From: Mycobacterium europaeum
GTDB taxonomy: Bacteria > Actinomycetota > Actinomycetes > Mycobacteriales > Mycobacteriaceae
NCBI RefSeq assembly: GCF_002102155.1
Contig: NZ_LQOU01000051.1
Span: forward strand, 186,001 to 250,000
Direction: 5' to 3'
DNA: 64,000 nucleotides
Positions 1 to 8,971 of this stretch are shown in pieces. Position 1 is the stretch's first letter; each line of letters starts with the position of its first letter. The translations under genes were made by a program, and so were the position numbers. A model generated the notes under the pieces. That model saw only the letters and a list, made by a program, of their open reading frames with translations, searched no databases and was not told where the DNA came from.

Positions 1-133
1 CGCGCTGCAGGTGCACGGCGGTATCGGCTTCACCTGGGAGCACGATCTGCACCTGTTGCTGCGGCGGATCAAGGTCGACGAGGCGATGGACGGCACCGTG
101 GCCGAGCATCGCGCTGCGCTGGTCGCCGTCTAG
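1..133 (+). CDS. Acyl-CoA dehydrogenase, C-terminal end (truncated by window)
   Basis: Only the last 43 codons are visible, read in frame from base 2 to a TAG at 131-133. The peptide contains HGGIGFTWEHD followed by a leucine-rich helix, the C-terminal signature of acyl-CoA dehydrogenases near the FAD and substrate pocket. The same signature occurs in the C-terminal half of the fused dehydrogenase at 1383-3710, so this is probably a sister enzyme of the same beta-oxidation cluster. It converges on the minus-strand dehydrogenase that ends at 173. The N-terminal part lies outside the window. Confidence 0.85.
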   Translation, partial: ALQVHGGIGFTWEHDLHLLLRRIKVDEAMDGTVAEHRAALVAV

Positions 134-172
134 GCCCCGTGGCGGAGGGGCCCTCGCCCGGCGAGCAACTGG

Positions 173-1354
173 TTACCGTGGCAGGCCGAGCCCGCGCTCG
201 GCGATGAGATTGCGCATGATCTCACTGCTGCCACCGGCGATGGTGAAGGCGCGGGCATAGAGCCACTCGTCTTGCCAGCGCCCGCTGTCGAGCACGTGGG
301 GGTCACCGCCCACCAGGACACCGTCCTCCCCCGCCAGGTCGACGGCGAAGGTTGCGATGGCGAGGTTCAGTTCACTGAACATCAGCTTGGCCATCGCGGC
401 GTCGTGCATGCGCTCGGTGCCGCGGGTCCATCGGGTGATGTTGGCGTAGGTCAGCGCCGAAAGGGCGTCCACCTCAGCGGTGAACATCCCGATCTGGTCA
501 CGGACCCGGTCGCTGTCGAGGGCGCGGCGGCCGTCGATGGTGACCCGGCGGGCCAGATCGGTCAGCGCTTCCACCGCCAGTCGCAACTTGACGACGATGG
601 CGCCGACGTTGCTGCGTTCATGGGCCAGTGTGGAGTTGGCGATCGCCCATCCCTGGCCGGGCTTGCCGATCATGTTCGCCGCAGGGATCTCGACGTCGTC
701 GAGGAACACTTCGTTGAAGTCCGAAGTCCCGGTGATCTCGCGTAACGGACGCACTGTGAGACCGGGTGTGGACATGTCGCAGATGAATGCGCTGATGCCT
801 TGGTGCTTGGGCGCGTCGGCATCGGTGCGGGCCAGCAGGTAACCGTACTGCGCCCAGTGCCCGTCGGTCGTCCACACCTTCTGGCCGTTGACGCGGTAGA
901 TGTCCCCGTCGAGCACCGCCTTGGTGCGCAGCGCGGCCAGGTCGCTGCCGGCGCCGGGCTCGGAGAACAGCTGGCACCACTTCTGCTGGCCCGCGCGGAT
1001 CGCCGGCAGGTGCCGGCTGCGCTGCTCTTCTGTGCCGTAGGCGATCAGCGCCTGGGCGGCCAGCACGTTACCGCTGGGTAGGCCGGGCGCCTGCGCCCGC
1101 GCCAGCTCCTCGCCGACCACCACCCCGTGTTCAGTCGTCCAGCCGTCGCGGCCACCGTATTCGGCCGGCCAGTCCGCGCCGGCGTAGCCGGCCTGATAGA
1201 GCCGGGCCGCCCACTGATTGAGGAGTTCATTCTCGTGGGCGTCCTCGGCACTGCGGACGCCAGCGCGCGGCGGGATCGCCGGTGCATGCGTGGCGATGAA
1301 CTGCCGTACCTCCGCGCGGAAGGCCTCCAGTTCCGGACCCGTCCCATATTCCAT
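173..1354 (-). CDS. Acyl-CoA dehydrogenase (FadE family)
   Basis: This 393-residue protein has normal length for the acyl-CoA dehydrogenase family, which oxidises acyl-CoA thioesters to 2-enoyl-CoA using FAD. The FAD/substrate motif FSEPGAGSDLAAL lies near residue 130 and the C-terminal GGSSEIMRNLIAERGLG tail is intact. I chose the ATG at 1354 because GGAGGG sits just upstream on the coding strand. The open frame extends 31 codons further, but that stretch looks like leader. The gene begins 28 bp after the stop of the fused dehydrogenase at 1383-3710, so the two are probably co-transcribed. Such pairs often form heteromeric enzymes in actinobacterial steroid or branched-acyl degradation. The substrate is unknown. 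Confidence 0.9.
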   Translation of the reverse strand: MEYGTGPELEAFRAEVRQFIATHAPAIPPRAGVRSAEDAHENELLNQWAARLYQAGYAGADWPAEYGGRDGWTTEHGVVVGEELARAQAPGLPSGNVLAAQALIAYGTEEQRSRHLPAIRAGQQKWCQLFSEPGAGSDLAALRTKAVLDGDIYRVNGQKVWTTDGHWAQYGYLLARTDADAPKHQGISAFICDMSTPGLTVRPLREITGTSDFNEVFLDDVEIPAANMIGKPGQGWAIANSTLAHERSNVGAIVVKLRLAVEALTDLARRVTIDGRRALDSDRVRDQIGMFTAEVDALSALTYANITRWTRGTERMHDAAMAKLMFSELNLAIATFAVDLAGEDGVLVGGDPHVLDSGRWQDEWLYARAFTIAGGSSEIMRNLIAERGLGLPR

Positions 1355-1382
1355 CGATCTACTGCCCTCCGTCAGCGAATCG

Positions 1383-3710
1383 TCATCGTGCCAATGCCCG
1401 TTCGAGGCGGCGTTCCTGCAATGGGGCCAGCAACTCGCGTGCGGCACGGTCGCGCAGCGCGTCGGCCCGGCCTACCGCCACGGCGTTGGCCTGGGCGCGG
1501 CGCAGCAGCAGATGGGCGGGGTGCTCCCAGGTGAAGCCGATCCCGCCGTGGATCTGAATGGTCGCTTCGGCGGCACTTACCGCGCCGTCCAGGGCTGCTG
1601 CGGCGGCCAGATCGACCAGGCAGTCCGACTCGTCGCCGTCCAGATCCGCGTCGGCGGCGGCCTGCACCTGGCTTCGCGCGCCTTCCAGGACGACGAGCAT
1701 GTCGGCGCAGCGGTGCGAGATCGCCTGGAAGCTGCCGATCGACCGGCCGAATTGCTGACGTTCACCGGCCCAGGCAACCGCCATGCTCAGTGCGCGGGCC
1801 GCGACGCCGACCGAGTCGGCGGCCACGGCCAGCAGAGCCCGCCGCCGGGCGGCACGCAGACCGTGCCGAAGAGTGCCGCCGGTGCACAGCGGCTGTCCGG
1901 TCGCGCCAGTGAGGGTCACCGAACCGATGGTTGCGGTCAGGTCCAGCGGCTGCTGCGCTGCGACGTGCACGCCCGCGATGCCGGGATCCACGGCGACGAG
2001 CAGTTCACCCTCGCCGCCCTCCGATCGGGCCACCACCAGCAGAATCTTCGCCACCGGGGCTCCGGCCACGATGGGCACGACCCCGGTGAGCGAGCCGTCC
2101 CACACCGGCAGTTCGATACCGCTGGTGACCCAGCCGTCATCGTGGAGGGGCACCGCGAACGCGGCCGGAGCCCCGGCAGTGATCCGCCGGGCTATCGCAG
2201 TGGCGCCAGTCTGCACGGCGACGTCGAGGGCGATGACGGTGGGAACGAGCGGTGCGGGCACCAGCGCCGCGGCGGCCTCCTCGATGGCCGCGTACAGCAG
2301 CCGGGGCGCGGCGCCGGCGCCGCCCGCCGATTCCTCGACCGCCAACCCGGGCAGCCCGAAGTCGACCAGCGCCGACCACACCGCGGGGTCAGCGATGTCG
2401 AAGCGGCGCCCGGAGTCCAGCAGCGCGGTCACGTCGACACGCGCGGGCAGGGCCTTGGCCAGCACAGCGCGTAACTCGACTTCGCTGGGATCGGCCACGG
2501 CCAGCGGGGCGCCCGGAATGACGGCTGGGGCCCGGGTGCCCTCGCCACGGTGGGACGGCAGGCCCAGCACCGCCTCGGCGATGGTGTTGCGCTGGATCTC
2601 GGCGGTGCCCGCCCCGATGGTGGTGGCGCGGCTCATCAGGTAACCGTAGGTCCAGCGGCCGCCGTCTACGGCGTCGGCGGCACGGCTGCCCAGCGCGGCG
2701 TGCGGACCGCCGGCGCGCAGGGCCAGGGCATGCATGCGTTGCTCGAACTCCGACTTGACCAGCCGGTTGACCGAAGCGACCCCACCGGGATCCTCACCGC
2801 GCAGCACGGCCGACAGCGCCCGGGCGCTGTTGGCCGCGATGGCGCGCACGTCGGTCTCCAGTCGGGCGATGTGCTGGCGCACCAGCGGATCGGAGTCGAG
2901 CCCGCGGGTCACCAGCAGTGCGACCACCTGGTCGACCGTGCGGCGGTACCTGAACTCATCGGCGAGGAATGCCGTGGCACGTTCATGGCCCAGCGAGGTC
3001 CGCATGATCGACCAGCCCTGTCCTTCGACGCCGACACGATTGTTGACGGGAACCTCCACGTCGTCGAAGAACACCTCGGCGAAGTGCGCACCGCCGCTGA
3101 TGTCGCGCAGCGGGCGCACGGTAATTCCCGGGCTGTCCATTGCGATCAGCAGGTAAGTGATGCCGTCGGTGCTGCGGCCGGCCGGCCCGGTGCGCACCAG
3201 CGCGAACATCCAGTCGGCGCGGTCGGCCATCGACGTCCACACCTTCTGGCCGGTAACCCGATAGATGGCGCCGTCGCGGACCGCACGGGTGGACAGTGAA
3301 GCCAAATCGCTGCCGGCGCCCGGTTCGGAGAATCCCTGACACCAGAATTCGTCGGCCCGCAGCAACGGCCGCAGGAACCGCTCCTTCTGCTCCTGCGAGC
3401 CGTGGGAGATCAGTGTCGGCGCGAGGATGAACGACAGCTGACACGGGTGTGGCGGCGCGCCGGCCGCCGTGGTCATCCGGTAGTAGTCGAGCTGTTCTTC
3501 GACGGAAAGCTCAAGCCCGCCAGCCGATTTGGGCCATCCCGGTGCGGCCAGCCCATGGTCCACGAGCTCAGCATGCCAGGCTCGCGCGGCTTCGACCCGG
3601 TCGATCTTGACCCCGCCGCCCTTGGCCTCGGATCTGAGCTCGGCCTGCCGGCGGACGTAGTCGGCAAGCAACACCTGGAGCCGGGGTCGCCACTCGGTGG
3701 ACTGGTTCAC
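1383..3710 (-). CDS. Double-length acyl-CoA dehydrogenase (two fused FadE domains)
   Basis: This 775-residue protein is two acyl-CoA dehydrogenase modules in one chain. The N-terminal module (about 1-385) has FSEPGAGSDLASL and a GAGTAEIQRNTIAE tail. The C-terminal module (about 405-775) has FGRSIGSFQAI and HGGIGFTWEH. Acyl-CoA dehydrogenases are normally near 390 residues and act as homo- or heterotetramers. Fused double-length forms are known in mycobacteria (FadE34 type). The second half lacks the canonical FSEPGAGSD block, so only one FAD site per pair may be complete. It is the first gene of a minus-strand run towards 173, and an AT-rich stretch upstream (3715-3760) probably holds its promoter. 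Confidence 0.9.
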   Translation of the reverse strand: MNQSTEWRPRLQVLLADYVRRQAELRSEAKGGGVKIDRVEAARAWHAELVDHGLAAPGWPKSAGGLELSVEEQLDYYRMTTAAGAPPHPCQLSFILAPTLISHGSQEQKERFLRPLLRADEFWCQGFSEPGAGSDLASLSTRAVRDGAIYRVTGQKVWTSMADRADWMFALVRTGPAGRSTDGITYLLIAMDSPGITVRPLRDISGGAHFAEVFFDDVEVPVNNRVGVEGQGWSIMRTSLGHERATAFLADEFRYRRTVDQVVALLVTRGLDSDPLVRQHIARLETDVRAIAANSARALSAVLRGEDPGGVASVNRLVKSEFEQRMHALALRAGGPHAALGSRAADAVDGGRWTYGYLMSRATTIGAGTAEIQRNTIAEAVLGLPSHRGEGTRAPAVIPGAPLAVADPSEVELRAVLAKALPARVDVTALLDSGRRFDIADPAVWSALVDFGLPGLAVEESAGGAGAAPRLLYAAIEEAAAALVPAPLVPTVIALDVAVQTGATAIARRITAGAPAAFAVPLHDDGWVTSGIELPVWDGSLTGVVPIVAGAPVAKILLVVARSEGGEGELLVAVDPGIAGVHVAAQQPLDLTATIGSVTLTGATGQPLCTGGTLRHGLRAARRRALLAVAADSVGVAARALSMAVAWAGERQQFGRSIGSFQAISHRCADMLVVLEGARSQVQAAADADLDGDESDCLVDLAAAAALDGAVSAAEATIQIHGGIGFTWEHPAHLLLRRAQANAVAVGRADALRDRAARELLAPLQERRLERALAR

Positions 3711-3857
3711 GGAGAGACCTTACATAGTTAACTTGGTGTGTTATCTACTAGCAGTGTCACCATAATGGGCCTTTTTGGCAAGAAGCGGCGATCATCCCCG
3801 GAGGATCGGCGCGAGTTACCGGCCGGCGGCAGCCCCGTCGCGGGCGGCCCGCTCGCC

Positions 3858-4673
3858 CTAGCGGTTGGTTGTCAGGTCCAGTGGCCCCTCGGTGACCACT
3901 GCCTGCAGGAGTCCGAGATCCGCTCCGGCCTGTTCGGCGGCGGTGACGGCGACGGCCACGTCTTTAGCCAGGAACGGTGCGGCCGCCTCTGCGAATCTGC
4001 CCAGTCCGCCGATGCCTTTTGCGTAGGTTGCCGCGCTGCTGGATCCGCTGCACGCCAGCAGCGCGTCGAGGAATGCGTGCGGCGCGATACCGAGTTGTTC
4101 ACCGATCTGTGCGGCCGCGGCCAGCAGCTGCGCGTTGGCCGCGAACAACATGTTGTTGATCAGCTTGATTCGAAGCGCGCTCCCGAGTTCGCCGGTGGCG
4201 ATAATCGGGTTGGCGTAGGCGGCCAGGATCGGTCGCACCCGCTCGACGTCGTCGCCGCACCCGCCGACGAGCACGGTCAGTGTGCCCGCGGCGATGTGGT
4301 CGGCGGTTCCGCTGACCGGCGCATCGAGGATCGCTTGTGCGCTCGCGGCGCTATTCGCCAGCTCGGTCAGGGTGGCGGCGCTTCCGGTGGTGTGCGATAC
4401 GAACACCGCGCCGGGTTTGGCGTTGGCGATGAACCCCTCTGGGCCCAAGCCGGTCTCGCGCAGCTGGGCGTCGGAGAACAGGCAGGAGATCAGAATGTCG
4501 CTGTCGGCGGCTAGGCCGGCCACCGACTCGGCTACTACCGCGCCCCGGTCGGCCAGCCGCGAACGCACGTCAGAGCGACGGGCGTAGACGTTCACCGGAT
4601 GCCCGGCGGCGAGCAGGCGTTTGACCATTGGTTCGCCCAGTTGTCCGGCACCGATGAATCCGATGGTCGGCAT
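3858..4673 (-). CDS. NAD(P)-dependent 3-hydroxyisobutyrate/6-phosphogluconate-type dehydrogenase
   Basis: The 271-residue protein opens with the Rossmann fingerprint GFIGAGQLGEPMVKRLLAAG (residues 5-24), typical of beta-hydroxyacid dehydrogenases. A family-like SGTADHIAAGTLTVLVGG segment follows near residue 120, and LINNMLFAANAQLLAAAAQIGEQLG carries the Asn of the catalytic helix, where the usual Lys of KxxxN is replaced (K-L-I-N-N). The family oxidises 3-hydroxy acids such as 3-hydroxyisobutyrate to semialdehydes. It sits between the fused dehydrogenase and a thiolase in one minus-strand cluster, which fits a branched-acyl catabolic role. The exact substrate cannot be told. Confidence 0.85.
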   Translation of the reverse strand: MPTIGFIGAGQLGEPMVKRLLAAGHPVNVYARRSDVRSRLADRGAVVAESVAGLAADSDILISCLFSDAQLRETGLGPEGFIANAKPGAVFVSHTTGSAATLTELANSAASAQAILDAPVSGTADHIAAGTLTVLVGGCGDDVERVRPILAAYANPIIATGELGSALRIKLINNMLFAANAQLLAAAAQIGEQLGIAPHAFLDALLACSGSSSAATYAKGIGGLGRFAEAAAPFLAKDVAVAVTAAEQAGADLGLLQAVVTEGPLDLTTNR

Positions 4674-4711
4674 TGGCGGTTCCTTTCGTAGAACGGCCCG
4701 CGATCGTGAGA

Positions 4712-5905
4712 TCAGCGGCTGCTCAACAACATTGACCCGGCCACCGGTCCGCCGCCGACCCCAACGGCCACCACCTCTGGGGTTTTAGACGCCTGGCACT
4801 GCCCGCCCTCACCCCACAACTGGACGCAGGCCTCATGCAGAAAGCCCATACCATGCAGACGTCCACCCGAGAGCTGGCCGCCACTGGTGTTGAGCGGCAG
4901 ATCGCCATCCAGGGCGATCCGTTCACCACCGTCCACGAATTCGCCGACGCGGCCGTGCTCGCAGAATCCCATGGCCTCCAGCCACATCACCGTCAAGAAG
5001 CTAAATCCGTCGTAGAGCTGCGCCATGTCGACGTCGCCGGGGGTCATCGAGGTGTTTTTCCACAGTGTCGCGGCTGAATCGTGGGCGGCCATCGTGGTCA
5101 CATCGCGGCGTTGATCCCACGTGGCGCGCTCGAACATGCCCGGTCCCACGGATTCCACTGTCAGGGGATGGCGGGGAAGACCGCGGGCGGCGTCGCGGCG
5201 CGAGACGATGACCGCAGTCGCCCCATCGCAGGGAACATCGCAGTCATACAGGCACAGCGGTTCGGAGATCATCCGGGCGCCCAGGTAGTCCTCCATCGTC
5301 ATCGGGTCCCGGTAGACCGCATCGGGATTGCGTGCGGCGTTGCGGCGCGCGTTGATCGCAATCCAGCCCAGTTGCTCACGGGTCAACCCGAAGTCATGCA
5401 TGTACCGCTGGGCGGGCATCGCCAGCCAATTGGCCGCCGAGAGCGCGCCGAAGGGGGCGACCCACTCCAGGTGCGGCGGCAGCTTGCCGCCGCTGAAGAG
5501 GACCGAGGCGCGGCCGCCCCCGGCCTGGTGGGCGGCGGTGGATTCCCATACCGACCGGTACACCACCACGTGATTGGCCAGACCCAGCGTGACCGCCATG
5601 CACGCCTCGATCGCCGGGCCGATCTGGCCGGCGGTCTCCATCGCCGAGATGTACCAGCGGCAGCTGAGCCCCAGCGCATTGCGGACCTCGGTGATGGTGG
5701 CGCCGGAGAACCCGGGATCAGGCGCCCCCGGGCCGGGATAGCTGGCGATGCCGTCAATGTCGTCGGGCTCCAGACCCGCGTCAGCGATCGCCCTCAGCAC
5801 CGCTTCCAGCGTGAGCTCCAGGCCAGTGCGTCCCAGCCGCCGCCCCACTTGAGACTTGCCTGCCCCGGTGATGACGGCTTTGCCGTCGAAGGGTCCGTCA
5901 TTCAT
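4712..5905 (-). CDS. SCP-x/thiolase-like lipid-transfer protein
   Basis: This 397-residue thiolase-fold protein resembles the actinobacterial lipid-transfer (SCP-x thiolase or Ltp aldolase) group. The N-terminal GAGKSQVGRR, the central YDCDVPCDGATAVIVSRRDAA and the C-terminal QLYDGFSFLTVMWLEAMGFC with NTSGGQLSGGRLHGMGFLHE are characteristic. Members cleave beta-ketoacyl-CoA or carry out retro-aldol cleavage at the end of side-chain degradation. I took the ATG at 5905. A longer open frame to 6037 adds an Arg/Gly-rich stretch without family similarity. The DUF35 partner usually encoded next to such proteins is not seen here. Confidence 0.85.
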   Translation of the reverse strand: MNDGPFDGKAVITGAGKSQVGRRLGRTGLELTLEAVLRAIADAGLEPDDIDGIASYPGPGAPDPGFSGATITEVRNALGLSCRWYISAMETAGQIGPAIEACMAVTLGLANHVVVYRSVWESTAAHQAGGGRASVLFSGGKLPPHLEWVAPFGALSAANWLAMPAQRYMHDFGLTREQLGWIAINARRNAARNPDAVYRDPMTMEDYLGARMISEPLCLYDCDVPCDGATAVIVSRRDAARGLPRHPLTVESVGPGMFERATWDQRRDVTTMAAHDSAATLWKNTSMTPGDVDMAQLYDGFSFLTVMWLEAMGFCEHGRVGEFVDGGERIALDGDLPLNTSGGQLSGGRLHGMGFLHEACVQLWGEGGQCQASKTPEVVAVGVGGGPVAGSMLLSSR

Positions 5906-6148
5906 GCCGCCACCGGGCCGGGTGGCCCCGACTGGTTGTTGGCCGGCGCCCGACGGACGATACGGTCGCCGACGCCGTTGGCCGTCTCCTGGCTCATAGG
6001 TCCTCTCCGGCACATCCCACGACACCGCGCGCTGCACCCCGGCAAATCGATATCGTCAACTGTATAGCGGATTATGCTAAAGGAGCACGTTCCGGTCGGC
6101 TGGCCGCGCGGGGGTAATCCACCCGAGCGCCGCGATTCGCAACCGGAT

Positions 6149-6607
6149 TCAGAAGATGTACCGAGCGATCAGCTCGACCACGGCGGCGGGTCGCTCGGAC
6201 CCCTCAATTTCGAGAGTGTGACGCACGGTGAGGTTGACGGTGTTGTCGTTGACCATGTCAGCAGCGGCAAGCTCGGAACGCACGCGGATCCGGCTGCCCG
6301 CGGTCACCGGAGCCAGGAAGCGCACCTTGTTGAGCCCGTAGTTGACCCCCATCTTGGCGTTGTCAACCCGGTAGGTGTCCTTGCTCAATTTCGGAATGAG
6401 CGACAGCGTCAAGAAGCCGTGGGCGATCGTGGCACCATAAGGGCTTTCGGCCTTGGCGCGCTCGGTATCGACGTGGATCCATTGCTGATCCTCGGTGACG
6501 TCGGCGAACGCGTCGATGCGCTGCTGATCGATCTCTTTCCAGTTGCCGACCCCGAGCTCCTGGCCAACGGTGTCGACAGCGTCTTCGACCGACGTGATCA
6601 CTTTCAT
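6149..6607 (-). CDS. MaoC-like (R)-specific enoyl-CoA hydratase
   Basis: The 152-residue single hotdog-fold protein matches the NodN/MaoC-like family (M. tuberculosis Rv0130/HtdZ type, nearly the same length). The hydratase motif is visible as FADVTEDQQWIHVD followed by YGATIAHGFLTLSLIP, giving the catalytic Asp and His of the D-x5-H hydratase loop. It would add water to trans-2-enoyl-CoA made by the neighbouring dehydrogenases. It is monocistronic-looking, with an AT-rich promoter region on its upstream side (about 6628-6660, containing TTTATATAACGCTATAG). Its cluster position supports a beta-oxidation role. Confidence 0.9.
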   Translation of the reverse strand: MKVITSVEDAVDTVGQELGVGNWKEIDQQRIDAFADVTEDQQWIHVDTERAKAESPYGATIAHGFLTLSLIPKLSKDTYRVDNAKMGVNYGLNKVRFLAPVTAGSRIRVRSELAAADMVNDNTVNLTVRHTLEIEGSERPAAVVELIARYIF

Positions 6608-6873
6608 GGTCTCTCCTCGCGCTGGGCTCGATATCGCTATTTATATAACGCTATAGGATGGCGAGGCCACGAGCCCTCACCTGCGCAGCGATGGTGGCCC
6701 CACCAGGGTCGCTACGCATCTAATTCCCCCGCGCCGTGGGCAGCACACGATGACTCACTGCGTGCGTCACGACATGGGAGGTGAACTGGCCTCCATCGGG
6801 TGGCGGCCCGCGATGCGCTCGCGAACTGCGAGACCGCGCAAGCGGTCGCCGAATACGGTTGTGCGGCAAGCGT
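6608..6873. promoter_or_regulatory. Intergenic region with AT-rich promoter for the MaoC gene
   Basis: This 266-bp gap separates two minus-strand genes. The part nearest the MaoC start (6628-6660) is strikingly AT-rich for this genome and includes TATTTATATAACGCTATAGG, which could hold a promoter and an operator. A related CGCTATA core appears in reverse complement upstream of the thiolase (around 6061-6068). No coding sequence is convincing in the rest. Confidence 0.3.
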
Positions 6874-7170
6874 TCAGTCGCTGGCCGGCAGTGGCTTGGC
6901 TTCTTTGAGGCTCAGCGGGGTATCGCCGATGCTCAGAGTGCCGGCGCCGGCTTTGGTAACCAAGACTTCGGCGGCGTGGTCATCGACGTAGCGCTTGCCC
7001 ATCAGGTTGCCGTCGGCGAACGCCGGGTTGAGTTCACCGGCACGGTCGGCGCCCAGCGCCACCATCGGCGCGCCCCCGCAGCGCAAATCGTCCAGACTTT
7101 CGGCGGACTTGATGACGATGACCTGGGTGTCGCAGACCTGGCTTTGCAGGCGGGTGCCGTTCTTCATCAC
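6874..7170 (-). CDS. Small conserved hypothetical protein downstream of an acyl-CoA ligase
   Basis: This 98-residue protein (97 if the second ATG is used) starts 10 bp after the ligase stop at 7180 and so is in the same transcript. It contains CDTQVIVIKSAESLDDLRCGGAPM near residue 13 and a GNLMGKRYVDD segment near residue 53. Small proteins of this kind recur next to fatty acyl-CoA ligases in actinobacteria. The two cysteines in the first half (Cys13 and Cys31) could bind a metal or simply be structural. No enzymatic motif is recognised. Its conserved pairing with ligases suggests an accessory role, which is inference. Confidence 0.7.
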   Translation of the reverse strand: MMKNGTRLQSQVCDTQVIVIKSAESLDDLRCGGAPMVALGADRAGELNPAFADGNLMGKRYVDDHAAEVLVTKAGAGTLSIGDTPLSLKEAKPLPASD

Positions 7171-7179
7171 GGTGCGTCC

Positions 7180-8679
7180 TCACTTCTGGGCATTAACATT
7201 TCGCAGGCTTTCCACGATGTCGCGACGCAGGATCTTGCCGGTCGGATTGGTCGGCAGCTCCTCGCGGAAAACCACGTGGTCTGGTGTTCGCGAACCCCGC
7301 AAGTACTTGCGGACGTGCGCGCGCAGTTCTTCGGGGTCTGGGTCGATGTCGGCGGCGGGCACCACCACGGCCACGATCGCCTGGCCCCACTGCGGGTCTT
7401 CCACACCGACGACGGCGACTTCGCGCACATCGGGATGTTCGATGAGCACGTCTTCGAGTTCGGCCGGTGCGATGTTCTCGCCGCCGCGGATGATGGTGTC
7501 ATCGGAGCGCCCGCTGATAAATAAGTAGCCATCCTCGTCGAGGGTGGCCACGTCCCTGGTAGGAAACCAGCCGTGGTCGTCGAGCACCGAGCCGATGCCG
7601 GTGTACTTTCCCGACACCTGGTCGCCCCGCACGTAAAGCTCGCCGGTCTCTCCCGGCCCGACGAGGGTGCCGTCGGCGGCACGGACCTGCACCTCGATGC
7701 CGGGTACGGGTCGGCCTACCGACGCCAGCCGTTTGGCGATGGCCGCGTCGGGGTGGTTGTGGGCCGTGCGGTGATCATCGGGAGTCAGCACAGCGATGGT
7801 CGAGCTAGTTTCGGTCAAGCCGTAGGCGTTGACGAATCCGACTCCGGGCAGCAGGTCCAGCGCCCTGCGCAACAGGGGCAGGCCCACTTTCGACCCACCG
7901 TAGGCAAGGTTGCGCAGACTCGGCAGATCTGTCGGCTCCTGCTCAAGCACTGTCACGATGCGCTCGAGCATGGTGGGCACCACCGTGGCGGTGGTTACCT
8001 GCTCGTCGACGATCAGCCGGACCCATTGCCGGGCGTCGAAGCTGGGCAGGTACACCATCCGCCGACCGGCGTACAGGTTCGAGATCGCCGCGTTTACCCC
8101 GGCGATGTGATACGGAGGCACGCAGATCAGGGCCGCGTCCTCGGGGCTTGCCGAGTCGAACCCGACCGTGCCGGTGATGTAGCTCGTCAGATTTGCATGC
8201 GACAGCTCAACCGCTTTCGGCTTAGACGTGGTGCCCGATGTGAAGAGCACGATCGCGATCGCGTCGGGATCGGCGAACCCGTTGGCGGGCGCCGCCGTAG
8301 CAGCAGAGGCAAGAAACTCCTCAGAGGTGATCACCCGTTGGGCTGCGGTGGCGATCATGTCGCGGTAGCCGGTGTCGACGACGACCAGGGGGTCAGGCAG
8401 CCGTGCGATCAACTCCTGCATCGCCTCGGCCGACAGCCGGTAGTTGACTGGGGTGAATCCGCGCTCCGCACGCGCCGACGCGAAGATCAACGCTGGCAGC
8501 ATTGCCCCGCCGACACCGACGTAGATGACATGCTGCGCGCCCGACGTGGCGATGACGCCGGACCCGCCGTCGGCGAGATCACTGAGTTCCCGGGCGGTCC
8601 AGCGCCGTCCGCCTGACACCAGCGCGGTGCGCTCAGGGTGGGCCTCGGCCGCCATCTCCAGCAGCAGCGAAATACTCAC
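7180..8679 (-). CDS. AMP-dependent acyl-CoA synthetase/ligase (FadD family)
   Basis: The 499-residue protein has the ANL superfamily motifs in order. These are P-loop A3 VLFTSGTTSKPKAVELSH near 143, A5 VNAYGLTETSST near 288, and DDHGWFPTRDVATLDEDGYLFISGRSDDTIIRGGENI near 367, whose GENI supplies the hinge region. The C-terminal catalytic Lys is in NPTGKILRRDIV near 484. It activates a carboxylic acid to its CoA thioester, the entry step for the cluster. It is transcribed away from the GntR regulator at 8972 and followed by the small protein at 6874. Substrate unknown. Confidence 0.92.
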   Translation of the reverse strand: MSISLLLEMAAEAHPERTALVSGGRRWTARELSDLADGGSGVIATSGAQHVIYVGVGGAMLPALIFASARAERGFTPVNYRLSAEAMQELIARLPDPLVVVDTGYRDMIATAAQRVITSEEFLASAATAAPANGFADPDAIAIVLFTSGTTSKPKAVELSHANLTSYITGTVGFDSASPEDAALICVPPYHIAGVNAAISNLYAGRRMVYLPSFDARQWVRLIVDEQVTTATVVPTMLERIVTVLEQEPTDLPSLRNLAYGGSKVGLPLLRRALDLLPGVGFVNAYGLTETSSTIAVLTPDDHRTAHNHPDAAIAKRLASVGRPVPGIEVQVRAADGTLVGPGETGELYVRGDQVSGKYTGIGSVLDDHGWFPTRDVATLDEDGYLFISGRSDDTIIRGGENIAPAELEDVLIEHPDVREVAVVGVEDPQWGQAIVAVVVPAADIDPDPEELRAHVRKYLRGSRTPDHVVFREELPTNPTGKILRRDIVESLRNVNAQK

Positions 8680-8971
8680 AGCGTTCGTCCCTTGTCGTGT
8701 GCCCGCGCGGCAGATAGCCTGCGAGCCTGTGGAGATACCTTAGCGAATCAGATATATAGTTAGCTAGTTGTGGTAGTAGTTTGGAGAACCGGGCATCAGC
8801 CGGCGGCGTGTCTGACTAACGCGCGACGTCGCGACGGATCCACTGGGTCAGGGGTGGCGATCAGCGATGACGTTGCACACTGAACTCGCGCGTATGGCCG
8901 CCGCCTTCGGGTGCCGGTCGGCTAACCTGTGAATCAGTTAGTGGATTGATGGTGCAGGCCGACGGAGGGAC
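8680..8971. promoter_or_regulatory. Divergent promoter region between acyl-CoA ligase and GntR regulator
   Basis: The 292-bp gap between divergent genes contains an AT-rich block at about 8738-8775 (CAGATATATAGTTAGCTAG) near the ligase start and TAACCTGTGAATCAGTTAG near 8925-8945 before the GntR gene. Because a FadR-type GntR protein is encoded immediately downstream, these are reasonable places for its operator. No site can be proved by eye. No gene is visible in the gap. Confidence 0.35.
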
